The notes: generated by a model from the sequence alone, not told the origin. Shown: positions 33,345 to 42,440, numbered from the stretch's first letter. The stretch is DNA of 64,000 bases from Terriglobia bacterium (GCA_020073565.1 JAIQEY010000008.1:62001-126000), one strand, 5' to 3'. Program-made: numbers and translations.

Positions 33345-34628
33345 CTAGAATGGATGCGCGCCGTGCGCCCCCAATGAGAACAGCAACTGCAACAACAGTT
33401 CATTGGTCTTGTGATTTCCCGCATAATCGGTGAAACGATATTGTCCTCGAATCTGGCTGAATTCGCTCGGCCAATACGTCAGGATTGCCGATCCGCCTTT
33501 ATCTGTCAGACTGGCGTCCCGCGACCGATCCGACCAGTCGTAGCGTCCGCCCACGAACCACCGCCGGTGAAACTGGTACTCTCCCGATGCGTACATACCG
33601 AAGGCACGCTGTTCAAACGGCGCCTGCTGGCGCTGGCTCCAGGTGAACTCGCTGCGTCCTACGAAAGAGTGGTAGATGGCGCGGCGCAACGGTTTCCAGC
33701 GCAGCGTCGCATCCACACCGTACAGGCTGGTAATGAAGTTCGTCCCCAGTTCGTTGTGACCCCGCGCATAGGAAAGGCCAAGCTCGACGTTGGTGGATTC
33801 GTTCAGGTCCCCGTAGCCGCGCAGGTGTGCCACGGTGCTGACATCGCTTTTCTGATGCGATTGGAAGACTAACTCATCCCCTTCGCCCGAATCGCCGCGG
33901 AACACCTGCCCGGTCGCGGACAGGAAAATACCCTTCGGAAACGGGATGATGCGCTCCACCGAACCCCCCGCATCGTCGATCCCATCCTCGCCGCCTACCA
34001 GATTTTGCGAGACCAGCGGCCGGTCCACCCACGGCAACACGTGATTGTGCATCATGTTCACTTTGCCGAACGCCGACCGCATTTTGCCCACTCGTGCCAC
34101 GAAACTTCCCGGCAATGCGGTAAAGGTGATGTAACCTTCCTCAAGACCGACTCCGGTTTCCCCGAAAGTCAGGAAGAAATCCCCGCGGGCGTAAGGATCG
34201 ATAATCGCCTGCACTCCCAATTCCGACTCGTGCATTTCGAGCGCGGGCGATGACCGGATCGAATTACCGCCTGCAGCCGCTACAAAATCGCCGATCATGC
34301 TGATATCCGGATTCAACGCCTTGGCGGCCGAGCCGCCGGCCCCACCCAGACTCACGGGCGTGGGGGCAGCCGCAACGCTCTCCACAGTCGCGGGGGCCTG
34401 GCTTGCCGCCTCAGTCGACGCGGTTCCGGGCGTGGCGGCCGGCGCTTGGCCAGCCTGCGCCTTCAGCGCTCGCACCTGCCCTTCGAGAGCAATCAGACGA
34501 TCTTCCAGGTCACGGACCTTCTGTTCGAGCGCGGCCGTATCCTGACCGCCCGAGGGAGTGGTTCCCTGCTGGGCGCAGGCACACACGGCGAACAAAGTGA
34601 CGACAGAAACCAAAGTGAACGGCTTCAT
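33345..34628 (-). CDS. Outer-membrane beta-barrel protein with N-terminal coiled coil
   Basis: A 427-residue exported protein. The start at 34628 has GGAG upstream and a signal peptide ending in AVCACAQQG. A heptad stretch (LEQKVRDLEDRLIALEGQVR, about residues 30-58) would trimerise or contact peptidoglycan, followed by an Ala/Pro/Thr linker and then amphipathic beta-strands to the C-terminus (FDATLRWKPL-like and ELLLQLLFSLGAHGAHPF). The C-terminal Phe is usual for outer-membrane barrels. It precedes the metal-binding protein in the same direction, so it may let metal or a metal chelate cross the outer membrane. No TonB box is seen. Confidence 0.7.
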   Translation of the reverse strand: MKPFTLVSVVTLFAVCACAQQGTTPSGGQDTAALEQKVRDLEDRLIALEGQVRALKAQAGQAPAATPGTASTEAASQAPATVESVAAAPTPVSLGGAGGSAAKALNPDISMIGDFVAAAGGNSIRSSPALEMHESELGVQAIIDPYARGDFFLTFGETGVGLEEGYITFTALPGSFVARVGKMRSAFGKVNMMHNHVLPWVDRPLVSQNLVGGEDGIDDAGGSVERIIPFPKGIFLSATGQVFRGDSGEGDELVFQSHQKSDVSTVAHLRGYGDLNESTNVELGLSYARGHNELGTNFITSLYGVDATLRWKPLRRAIYHSFVGRSEFTWSQRQQAPFEQRAFGMYASGEYQFHRRWFVGGRYDWSDRSRDASLTDKGGSAILTYWPSEFSQIRGQYRFTDYAGNHKTNELLLQLLFSLGAHGAHPF

Positions 34629-34698
34629 TCCAAGCTCCTGAGCGGCGAAAATTTGGGTGGGAAAGCACAGGCCGCTCGCGGCCTGCAATTTGCGGACC

Positions 34699-35022
34699 TT
34701 AGAGCGCCGGCGGAGGTCGCTTGTACATGCGAACCTCACGCCATAACGATTTCCTTGTCTCGACTGGATGGAATAAGGCTAGAGACTTGCTCGGCATCAG
34801 AAAAAGCAGGAGGAAAAACACGGTGAACACCAAGGAATGCGCTATGGCGCACACCTGGCAAACCAGCGTCGAACCCATCTCAGTGCGGACGCCCAGTTCG
34901 AAACTGTGATTCGACGCGCATACGTGCGCGCCCTGCGCTGCCAGCGCTAAGCATAGGAGCAGGACAAGCGTCTGAACACATACTTTGAAATGCGCGGGCT
35001 GGGCGCCGGTACAATTCACCAT
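34699..35022 (-). CDS. Small Cys/His-containing two-helix membrane protein
   Basis: A 107-residue protein with helices VCVQTLVLLLCLALAAQGAH and HSLVFTVFFLLLFLMPSK. Between them lies a loop with HVCASNH and CQVCAIAHS, four Cys/His groups that could hold a metal. The layout resembles DUF2946-like proteins often found beside metal-uptake genes, but the family is not certain. It is the first gene of the metal-acquisition set on this strand, 70 bases before the porin. Longer starts (to 35070) are possible. Confidence 0.55.
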   Translation of the reverse strand: MVNCTGAQPAHFKVCVQTLVLLLCLALAAQGAHVCASNHSFELGVRTEMGSTLVCQVCAIAHSLVFTVFFLLLFLMPSKSLALFHPVETRKSLWREVRMYKRPPPAL

Positions 35023-35310
35023 TCTCTGTGATTGAGATGCTGTAAGCATCGAGGAAGTGGCTTGCTTCACCCTCAGCCAAGCAGATTCTAACTTAAATCA
35101 ACTGCCAATCACTTTCACGTTCATCCTACCTGATACTTCTTCCTTTACCCCCATTGCCTTGGGGGTAGACCCTGAGACGTCCAGCCGCGAAGGTCTCACG
35201 CAGCCAGCGGAGGGTCAAGTCATCACTTTGAGCATGCTTGGGCACGAGGACTGAATTTCGCCCGAGGCGAGCGTCCGTAGGCGTATCTCCGAGGCGCGCC
35301 GTCGCGGACC

Positions 35311-36090
35311 TCACCGGAATCGCGCGGTGTCGCGGATCTGCCGGGCTGACGCCACGAGAAAATCGTCCAGAGATTGATTCGGGTCACGCTGCAATCCCGT
35401 CTTTTCGGTGATTCGGCTGGCAATTTTGTAGGCGACCTGATCGCGAAGTGTCAAATCCATCTCGACTCTGCGGTGCAGATAGGTTTCGATCAGCACCAGC
35501 TCTTCCGAGGCAACGGACGCGAGTTGAGGGTTGGTCGCTGCGGGTTCGGCGACCGTGTTCCATTCCGGTTTGACCTCGCCGGTGCGCTTATCGTGCACCA
35601 CAACCGTCCCCGCCACGTAGTCGCCAAGCCGGCGATTCTGGCTATTCAACATCATGCAAACGATGCCGACCCCGTACATGCCAGGCAATCCATCAATGGC
35701 CCGCAGCAAATTGCGCGCCATGGCCTCGTAGACATTGATCGGCCGGCCAGACTCTTTGATGACCCTGATTTTCGCCACTCGCTTGCCCGGTGTCTGCCCC
35801 TTCCAAATAATCTCGAAAAAAGCAAAGTATCCCCAGTAGACGCAAAACACGAACAGGATGGCGAGGGCTGGAGCCCAGCTCTCGGGAATCCATCGGAGAT
35901 AGCGTCCGATTCCAACCACGGGTACGAGTGCGACCGCAAAGGCAAACAGAAATACACCTAGGATGTACAACACGAATTGAATTAGAGTATCGATTGCCAG
36001 GCCCAGGAACCGGCTGCCGATTCCGGCCAGGGGCAACTCCAGGGCAATTTGTTCGGGAGTATCAATCTGTAATTGGTCGTCGGACTGCAC
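35311..36090 (-). CDS. RDD family membrane protein
   Basis: A 259-residue protein starting at GTG (36090). The cytoplasmic lead LQIDTPEQIALELPLAGIGS enters the RDD domain: RFLGLAIDTLIQFVLYILG (the R-D pair), a second hydrophobic segment, and KGQTPGKRVAKIRVIKESG, the family hallmark, followed by RRLGDYVAGTVVVHDK. The C-terminal about 100 residues are soluble. Function is not established; some RDD proteins are sodium/proton antiporters. Its start codon is two bases from that of the divergent SpoIIM gene, and the pair flanks a DUF58-MoxR operon, a common grouping. Confidence 0.88.
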   Translation of the reverse strand: MQSDDQLQIDTPEQIALELPLAGIGSRFLGLAIDTLIQFVLYILGVFLFAFAVALVPVVGIGRYLRWIPESWAPALAILFVFCVYWGYFAFFEIIWKGQTPGKRVAKIRVIKESGRPINVYEAMARNLLRAIDGLPGMYGVGIVCMMLNSQNRRLGDYVAGTVVVHDKRTGEVKPEWNTVAEPAATNPQLASVASEELVLIETYLHRRVEMDLTLRDQVAYKIASRITEKTGLQRDPNQSLDDFLVASARQIRDTARFR

Positions 36091-36092
36091 TC

Positions 36093-37064
36093 GTGATCTC
36101 CACTCGCTGGTTGGAAAAACGCAAGCCGCACTGGAGCAGGCTGGAAGAACTGCTCGAGCGCACGACTAACAAGGGATTCAAATCCCTTTCACGTTTCGAA
36201 TTGCAGGAACTCAGCCTTTTGTACCGCCAAATCGCTGCCGATTTAGCCGCGCTTCGCGAAGACCGCGGTTCCGTTCATTTTGCCCGCTATCTAAACCAGT
36301 TACTGGCGCGCGCCCACAATACCATTTATTCCGCCCACCGAGCGAGTCCGGCTGCCATGGTTGAGTACTTCCGGCACGCCTACCCGCGGATATTCCGTCA
36401 GAATCTCAGTTACTGCCTGGCCGCATTTTTCATTTTCCTCGGGTCCGCCGTCGTGGGGGCGGCGCTAACTTATCACGACCCAGACTTCAAAGTGAAGATC
36501 CTGGGGCCTCAGATGGTGGAAACGATCGAGCGACATCAGATGTGGACCCATTCCATCGTGGGGATCAAGCCGGTCGCGTCCAGCGCCATCATGACTAACA
36601 ATATGGGCGTGGCATTCATGACCTTTGCGGCGGGTATTACAGGCGGCGTCGGCACCATCTACATGATGATCTTCAATGGACTCCTGATCGGAGTCATCGG
36701 AACCGCGTGCCGGCTCTCGGGGATGAGCCTGCAGTTGTGGAGTTTTGTCGCACCCCACGGCGTCCTCGAATTGCCCGCCATCTTTATTGCGGGCGGGGCG
36801 GGATTGCGGCTGGCCTATGGCCTGCTCTTCCCGGGATTTCTACCCAGAGGTGAGTCGGTTGCTCGCGCCGGAACCGAGGCGGTCAAACTATTGCTCGGCA
36901 CGATCCCGATCCTGATTATCGCCGGAGTGATCGAAGCTTTTGTGTCTCCCACTGGCCTGGCAGTTCCCTTGAAATTCGGCATGGCCGCGGCACTCTTCGC
37001 ATTGCTCCTGGCCTATCTGTTCTGGAAACCAGCCGCGCCGGCTAAAGCCGACTTCGCTGCTTGA
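36093..37064 (+). CDS. Stage II sporulation protein M family membrane protein
   Basis: A 323-residue protein starting at GTG (36093), which gives the family opening ISTRWLEKRKPHWSRLEELL. A soluble helical N-terminus of about 100 residues is followed by membrane helices (YCLAAFFIFLGSAVVGAALT; MGVAFMTFAAGITGGVGTIY; FVAPHGVLELPAIFIAGGAG). SpoIIM in Bacillus is part of the engulfment machinery, but acidobacteria do not sporulate, and here the protein is presumably a membrane partner of the neighbouring RDD/MoxR/DUF58 proteins. Its 3' end overlaps the convergent DUF58 gene by 23 bases. Confidence 0.88.
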   Translation: MISTRWLEKRKPHWSRLEELLERTTNKGFKSLSRFELQELSLLYRQIAADLAALREDRGSVHFARYLNQLLARAHNTIYSAHRASPAAMVEYFRHAYPRIFRQNLSYCLAAFFIFLGSAVVGAALTYHDPDFKVKILGPQMVETIERHQMWTHSIVGIKPVASSAIMTNNMGVAFMTFAAGITGGVGTIYMMIFNGLLIGVIGTACRLSGMSLQLWSFVAPHGVLELPAIFIAGGAGLRLAYGLLFPGFLPRGESVARAGTEAVKLLLGTIPILIIAGVIEAFVSPTGLAVPLKFGMAAALFALLLAYLFWKPAAPAKADFAA

Positions 37065-38502
37065 TCTCAAGGTAGGAATTCACCACTGCGGTGGAGAGTT
37101 TGCCGGAACTGGTTTCCATGGCCAAGGCGCCGCGCTCGCGCAGGCGCGCCAGCAACAATTCGCGCCGGTGGACAACCTCCTGAGCGGCGGCAATCTGATA
37201 CATCTGATCAACGTCTTCTGGTCGTTGTGCCGCCAACTCATTCAGGTCCGGCTGACCGATTACAACAAACAGCACCAGGTGGCGAGGCATCAGTTGCGAA
37301 GCGGCCTCAATCACTTCTGGAGTCATCGCCGTTTCCGCCAGGTCTGTGATCCACACCACCAGACTGCGCCGCTTCTGATCGTTGAGCAGCCGGCTGGCCG
37401 CCTGCAAGTGGTCGCCCTCCCAGGGGTCTTCCCGGACCAGCGCAAGCTGCCTCATCATCTGCATCAGGTGTGCGCCACCGCGGGCGGCCGGAACCCGTTG
37501 CCGGATTCCGCGGCCATACGCCAACAACCCGACCCGGTCTCCCGAATACAAAGCGATTTGTGTCAAGGTCAGGGCGGCGTTAACGGCATAGTCCAACTTG
37601 CTGAGGCCTGCGACCCGTGTACGCATGAGCCGGCCAGAATCGAGCAGGAGCCAGATGGATTGGCTCCTCTCAATTTCGTAGAGACGAGTGACCAACTTTC
37701 CGCGCCGGGCGCTGGCCGTCCAGCAGATGTCGCGGAATTCATCCCCTTCGCGGTATTCACGGAGACTCTCGAAGGCTCGACCCGCGCCCCGGACACGCGT
37801 GTACCGCTTTTCCAATTCGATTTGGCGGCTGCGGACAAGATAAACCGAATGGCGCTTGGCCTCCTCAAGGTTTGGATAGGTAGTGACAGTTTGCGCCAAC
37901 GGCACTTTCGCCCAACGTTCAGCGATTCTCATCGGACTCTGATAACGAACGTAAACATCGCCCACATTGGCCTTCCCGCGAGCCGTGGGAAGAATCGAGT
38001 ATTGTGCTTCCGCCTCACCGCGTGGGCGGGCAGTAATTTCGAGTTGCGCCGGCTCAACACGCAACTGGTGTGGCACGTCATCGAGAAGTTTTGCGTACAC
38101 GGTCGAGTTCGATGCATTGACCAGCGTCAGCCTGACCTTTGATTCCACTGATAGAGCCGATGGGGAAAGCCACGACCGGCAAACCTTCAGTTGGGCGGGC
38201 CGCGGCAGTCCGGCTACGTCCAGTAGCCAGGCCAGAAATAGGAGGACATCCCACCCGAACATGGCAAACACGAAACGATGGTCCGCAAAGGCAGGGACCA
38301 ACCAAATCAGACCCACCAACAGAAGAAAGAGAAAGCGGTTCGCAAATGCTGCTCCGGCCCGCTTGAACGGACGGGCCTGCGACTCGACGGATGCCGGAAT
38401 TAGTTCGCCTGAGTTGACCGGCCTGGACTTATCCCCGCCTGGCTCAGATGGACTTCCGCTGCCAACATCGCGGCCTTCGAGATGAGTAGCGCCAATACTC
38501 AC
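37042..38502 (-). CDS. DUF58 domain protein
   Basis: A 486-residue membrane-anchored protein. Two hydrophobic helices near residues 55-95 precede a beta-sandwich domain and the DUF58 signature FESLREYREGDEFRDICWTA, then RLYEIERSQSIWLLLDSGRL with a partial MIDAS-like DxG pattern of a von Willebrand A fold. It is the last gene of the operon and overlaps the MoxR stop by four bases. MoxR ATPases with VWA-type partners act as chaperones that mature or assemble envelope and metal enzymes. The specific client is unknown. Confidence 0.88.
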   Translation of the reverse strand: MSIGATHLEGRDVGSGSPSEPGGDKSRPVNSGELIPASVESQARPFKRAGAAFANRFLFLLLVGLIWLVPAFADHRFVFAMFGWDVLLFLAWLLDVAGLPRPAQLKVCRSWLSPSALSVESKVRLTLVNASNSTVYAKLLDDVPHQLRVEPAQLEITARPRGEAEAQYSILPTARGKANVGDVYVRYQSPMRIAERWAKVPLAQTVTTYPNLEEAKRHSVYLVRSRQIELEKRYTRVRGAGRAFESLREYREGDEFRDICWTASARRGKLVTRLYEIERSQSIWLLLDSGRLMRTRVAGLSKLDYAVNAALTLTQIALYSGDRVGLLAYGRGIRQRVPAARGGAHLMQMMRQLALVREDPWEGDHLQAASRLLNDQKRRSLVVWITDLAETAMTPEVIEAASQLMPRHLVLFVVIGQPDLNELAAQRPEDVDQMYQIAAAQEVVHRRELLLARLRERGALAMETSSGKLSTAVVNSYLEIKQRSRL

Positions 38503-39449
38503 TTGGGTACCTCGACGGCCCGCAGTACGTCTTGCAGCACCTGGTCGGGCGTGATGCCCTCGAGGTCGGCTTCAGGCTTCAGCACAATGCGGTGGCGGAG
38601 GACCGGTAACGCAGCTTGCTTGACGTCGTCGGGAATGATGTACTCGCGACCGTCCACAGCCGCGATGGCTTTGGAAAACACCATCAGACTCACTGCCGCC
38701 CTGGGGCTCGCTCCCAGAGAAAGCGCGGGCCATGTGCGTGTGCGGCGCACCAGTTGCACGACATAAGTGAAAAGCGATTCCTGAACCTTGACTGTTCTGA
38801 CCTCCTGCCGGGATCGTTTCAGCAGCTCCGGATCAATCGGACTGAGTCCCGCGCTGTCCAGATCATGAGAATCAAATCCATTCTGGACGTTCGAAAGCAG
38901 TTGAACTTCTTCGTTCGTCTCCGGATAGAGCACGCGAATCTTGACCAGGAAGCGGTCGAGTTGCGCTTCCGGGAGGGGATACGTGCCCTCGAAATCCACC
39001 GGGTTCTGCGTGGCAAATACGGTGAAAAACGGAGAGAGATCGTGGCGCGTGCCGTCAATCGTAACTTGGCGCTCCTCCATGCACTCCAGAAGCGCGGCCT
39101 GAGTGCGTGGCGGCATGCGGTTGACTTCGTCCACCAGCAACAGGTGAGTGAAAACCGGTCCTCGATGGAGGTGAAAAGTGCTGTCCGCCAGGTTGAGCAC
39201 ATTCGTGCCGATGATGTCGGCGGGCATCAGATCCGAAGTGCATTGCAGGCGCTGAAAATCGAGCCGTAAGAGATGCGACAGGGCCTTGACGGCGAGTGTC
39301 TTTGCAATCCCAGGCACGCCTTCCAAGAGCGCGTGACCCTGGCAGAGCAAAGCCATCAGACACTGCGTCTTAAGGTCTTCCTGGCCAACCACAACCTTGC
39401 TCATTTCACTCCGGAAGTGCTGCACCAACTGGGGAACCGCTTCCATCAA
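38499..39449 (-). CDS. MoxR family AAA+ ATPase
   Basis: A 316-residue cytoplasmic AAA+ protein. Walker A GVPGIAKT is at residues 44-51, Walker B is LLLVDEVNRMPPRTQAALLE, sensor 1 is FTVFATQNPVDFEGTYPLPE, and the lid has LGASPRAAVSL. The sequence is normal for MoxR (RavA-type relatives are longer). It is overlapped by four bases at each end by DUF4350 and DUF58, so all three are made in fixed ratio. It is expected to drive conformational work on the DUF58 protein or its client. Confidence 0.93.
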   Translation of the reverse strand: MMEAVPQLVQHFRSEMSKVVVGQEDLKTQCLMALLCQGHALLEGVPGIAKTLAVKALSHLLRLDFQRLQCTSDLMPADIIGTNVLNLADSTFHLHRGPVFTHLLLVDEVNRMPPRTQAALLECMEERQVTIDGTRHDLSPFFTVFATQNPVDFEGTYPLPEAQLDRFLVKIRVLYPETNEEVQLLSNVQNGFDSHDLDSAGLSPIDPELLKRSRQEVRTVKVQESLFTYVVQLVRRTRTWPALSLGASPRAAVSLMVFSKAIAAVDGREYIIPDDVKQAALPVLRHRIVLKPEADLEGITPDQVLQDVLRAVEVPK

Positions 39450-40621
39450 TTCTTCTCCTTGCCAGACTTGGGAAATAGCTTCAGTTTGGCCGCATAGTCA
39501 TCCAAAGACCTTACCAACCGCAAGGCAGCACGGGGTTTCAGAGTGTTGTCGTAGGGAGCGGACGCGCAGTCGCGAACGGTTGCGCTGAAATTCGCGTCTT
39601 GAAAATTCCAGCGTTCGCGGATGGCGCGCTCCAGGTCTTCCACCCGGGCATTGCTGGCCATTCCCAAACGTCGCGTCAGCCAGTAGCGAAATCGGTGATA
39701 ACTAATATCCACTGCCACGGACGCAGCATTGGCCTGGTGGTACAGAGCGCCCAGCGTCCGGACAAACTCCAACGGCGAAAGCCGAATTTCCCCGGCGGGA
39801 ATGCTGATCGGGCCGCTTCGCCTCGAATAGGTGAGAACAATAGCCAATGCAAACAGTGCGAGTTGGAGAAAAATCCATTTTACCGGAGAGCTCTGGATCG
39901 AGGCCGTCAGCGAACGCCGATACCCATGAAAATATTCATCCCACAGAATTCGTGTTTGCGGTTCGCTGCCGATGCAAGCCAGAAAGAACTCCAGGTTGCC
40001 GTGCTCGGTCAGCCCAGCGTTGGTGAGCGGGGTCGCAGACGCCCACCAGATCACTTCTCCTTTTCCAAATTTGTATTTCACCACCATCTGTTTGTCACCA
40101 TCTCCATAGAGCGGCAAAACGAACGGCACGGCAGACGACTCCGGTCTCCAGTAAGCCCGTGGGGCAAGCGTAATCTCCGGGGCCGCATGGGTGATGGAGG
40201 TTGGCGACAGGGCGGTGAGCTTCTTCCACGTCATGCCGGACAAAGGGTCGGGCACAATTCCGTTCTCCGGAAGGAAAAACCCCACAAAAGGTCCGGTGGC
40301 AATGATGTGTCCACCGTTCTCCACGAACTGGCGGAGCCCGGTGCGTTCCTCGGTCTTGGGTGCGTCCGACGGTTCGGCCAGAATGAGCGTTGCGCCTGCT
40401 GCTTCCGGCAGTTCGCTCGGCGACTGCTCCCATCGTTCCACTGTGTACCCCGAAGCCTTCAGTAGCAGGTAAGCGGCCTTGGCGCCACCCGAACCAACGG
40501 AATAAGTGGTGGGAATCTCGTCTGTGGAAACCGGTCCCTTGGCGAGAATGAAAGCGGTTGCCACTAAGAGCAGAAACACTCCACCGGCAATCAGGAATAG
40601 CTTTCGGTCCCCCGCGCTCAA
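39446..40621 (-). CDS. DUF4350 domain protein
   Basis: A 391-residue membrane-anchored protein. The TTG start at 40621 is chosen because it overlaps the DUF4129 stop as TTGA and gives the opening LSAGDRKLFLIAGGVFLLLV; a longer form would overlap the upstream gene by 85 bases. A periplasmic Rossmann-like DUF4350 domain (STDEIPTTYSVGSGGAKAAY, LILAEPSDAPKTEERTGLRQ) is followed by a second helix (IFLQLALFALAIVLTY) and a cytoplasmic helical tail. DUF4350 proteins regularly accompany MoxR and DUF58. Molecular role unknown. Confidence 0.82.
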   Translation of the reverse strand: MSAGDRKLFLIAGGVFLLLVATAFILAKGPVSTDEIPTTYSVGSGGAKAAYLLLKASGYTVERWEQSPSELPEAAGATLILAEPSDAPKTEERTGLRQFVENGGHIIATGPFVGFFLPENGIVPDPLSGMTWKKLTALSPTSITHAAPEITLAPRAYWRPESSAVPFVLPLYGDGDKQMVVKYKFGKGEVIWWASATPLTNAGLTEHGNLEFFLACIGSEPQTRILWDEYFHGYRRSLTASIQSSPVKWIFLQLALFALAIVLTYSRRSGPISIPAGEIRLSPLEFVRTLGALYHQANAASVAVDISYHRFRYWLTRRLGMASNARVEDLERAIRERWNFQDANFSATVRDCASAPYDNTLKPRAALRLVRSLDDYAAKLKLFPKSGKEKN

Positions 40622-41595
40622 TGGGATTGGCAACCCAGTTTCTCCAGTTGGGCTAAGGTTTCGGAAAACGCATTCGCGTCGGCCTCCTGCGTACCATACC
40701 AAACCAATTCGAAAGTTCGTGTCAGGGTGCCAAGCGTCTCGCGATGTTCACTGCCGGTGGGCAAGAGTCGCAAGTATTCGCGCGGAGTGCGAGCCGTATC
40801 CGGCCGCCACAATTCCTGCGCTTCGAGGAAGGAAATTCCGCACCAGTACCCCAGATGGATGGCATCGTGCCAGTTTCCGCCCTCTGCCGCCCGTCGAGCC
40901 TCGTTCATCCAGATCTTCCATCCCTTGCTGGAGACTGGCAGCAATGGGTGCCCAATCGGCTCCACTCCGGCGCTATTCCGGATCGTCCGATACATCCAAT
41001 AAGCCACCGCGAGGAGGGCCAACGCCATCAGACCGTAAACCACTACATTGCTGATGGTGGGAATCGCCGAAGACCGAAAGACGCGGCCCAGTAATCTGAG
41101 CAGTAGTTCCAACACTCGTTGTTTGAACCGGTCCAGCCAAGTTGGTCCATGGATGTTCTGAAATTCCCGACCCGCAAGAATCCCGTTCAGTAGAGCTCGC
41201 TTCTGGGAAACATCCGTGGGAGAGTCCTGGAACGAGGCTGCTTCTGAACGTAGGATTTGCAGCCGGGCGACAATGCGGTCCTGAATCTCCTGGCTTGGCT
41301 TTTTCTGCCAGTCATTCAGGCCTTGGCGCAGCCATTCGGAGGACACCTCAAATGTCTGTTGTGCGGTTTGGATGCGCCATACCTGGGGTATGTCATTCAG
41401 CAGCTTGGGCACTTCTTCCGGGCGGGCCAACTGCCTGGCGGTGGAACCGAGACCGTCGAGTTCCGCGATGTACTCGGAGACAGTGAGCGTCCCCGTTTGT
41501 GGTCGTGCGGGCTCCAGTTCAGCAAGACAAGCGGCACACAGCCAGATCGACAACAAGGAGACCGACAAAACGAGAAGCCCACGGCGCCGGCCCAT
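40618..41595 (-). CDS. DUF4129 domain protein
   Basis: A 325-residue protein with a signal peptide or anchor (GLLVLSVSLLSIWLCAACLA), a helical exported region of about 150 residues, a membrane helix (TISNVVVYGLMALALLAVAY) and a cytoplasmic DUF4129 domain (EARRAAEGGNWHDAIHLGYW, RTPREYLRLL, FELVWYGTQEAD). DUF4129 is often at the C-terminus of transglutaminase-like membrane proteins, but no transglutaminase domain is present here. It is the second gene of the MoxR operon, nine bases after the upstream membrane protein. Confidence 0.82.
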   Translation of the reverse strand: MGRRRGLLVLSVSLLSIWLCAACLAELEPARPQTGTLTVSEYIAELDGLGSTARQLARPEEVPKLLNDIPQVWRIQTAQQTFEVSSEWLRQGLNDWQKKPSQEIQDRIVARLQILRSEAASFQDSPTDVSQKRALLNGILAGREFQNIHGPTWLDRFKQRVLELLLRLLGRVFRSSAIPTISNVVVYGLMALALLAVAYWMYRTIRNSAGVEPIGHPLLPVSSKGWKIWMNEARRAAEGGNWHDAIHLGYWCGISFLEAQELWRPDTARTPREYLRLLPTGSEHRETLGTLTRTFELVWYGTQEADANAFSETLAQLEKLGCQSH

Positions 41596-41603
41596 TTGGC
41601 ACC

Positions 41604-42440
41604 TTATATCGCAGCCGGCGTCGTCGTTCCGCCCTGCGCGCTATCGAGGGTGGACATCATGAGTTGCAGGTCGAAGGCTTCTTTCCGCACTCTCTGATCG
41701 TAATAGACCAGCGAAAGTGCAATCGTGAGCAACGGGCCAACCAGGCATTGACTCAGGAAGCTACACACAGGAAAAGCGATCTGAGTCCAAATCGGCAGGG
41801 CCGTCATCGGGCGTTGACCGTGCGCGAACATGCCGAGCGCCGCGAAAATCGGCACTTCCCAGAGAAGAATGACGATGTACGTCAAAACCATAAACAAGAA
41901 ATAGATCATGAATATCCGGCCACGGCTACCCTTGGTCAGTTCCGAACTGCGCGAGGTGGCGTCCCGCAACCCCTTATCTTCCAGCACGGCCACCGGGATG
42001 GTCAGAGCCCACATCAGCGCCAGAATAACTCCCGGAACAATCAGAAGGATGAATCCAATGCCGACGCCAATTCCCACGCCGATCATGATCAGCGCCAAAT
42101 ACAAGATCCGGCCTTTTATGCCCGCGAAGCTTTCAGAAATGGTGGCGTCGTTGCCCAAGTGAACCCTGGAAACAGCCATCACGGTCGCACCCTGCGAAGC
42201 CGCAACTGCACCCAGGTAGATCACGATGCTGCCCAATGCCCAGACTACAGTCATCGCCGTGAACGTCATCGTCGCCGTTCCGGAACGAACCCTAACCCCG
42301 ATGATTTGGAAGCCCAGCACCGCAAGATAGGGCAGTGCAACAATTCCCACAAACAGTGGAAAGTGCTTGCGGTACAGGAAAAAGCTCCGGTCGAGCAACT
42401 CGCCTAAGCTCATGGGGCGCAAGGAAAAGGAAGCGGTCAT
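41604..42440 (-). CDS. Multi-pass membrane protein heading the MoxR operon
   Basis: A 278-residue protein with about six hydrophobic segments (FPLFVGIVALPYLAVLGFQI; ILYLALIMIGVGIGVGIGFI; IFMIYFLFMVLTYIVILLWE). The N-terminus FSLRPMSLGELLDRSFFLYR is typical of the glycerophosphoryl-diester-phosphodiesterase membrane-domain-like group, which lacks the catalytic part. It is first in the DUF4129-DUF4350-MoxR-DUF58 operon and has an AAGG/AGG ribosome site. Function unknown; a scaffold in the membrane is plausible. Confidence 0.75.
   Translation of the reverse strand: MTASFSLRPMSLGELLDRSFFLYRKHFPLFVGIVALPYLAVLGFQIIGVRVRSGTATMTFTAMTVVWALGSIVIYLGAVAASQGATVMAVSRVHLGNDATISESFAGIKGRILYLALIMIGVGIGVGIGFILLIVPGVILALMWALTIPVAVLEDKGLRDATSRSSELTKGSRGRIFMIYFLFMVLTYIVILLWEVPIFAALGMFAHGQRPMTALPIWTQIAFPVCSFLSQCLVGPLLTIALSLVYYDQRVRKEAFDLQLMMSTLDSAQGGTTTPAAI

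Noticed and set aside
35126..35314. 62-codon minus-strand frame between the metal genes and RDD.
   Set aside because: No ribosome site or family; Arg-rich composition fits non-coding GC-rich DNA. A hairpin of CCCCCA/TGGGGG near 35154 is present but has no T-tract.
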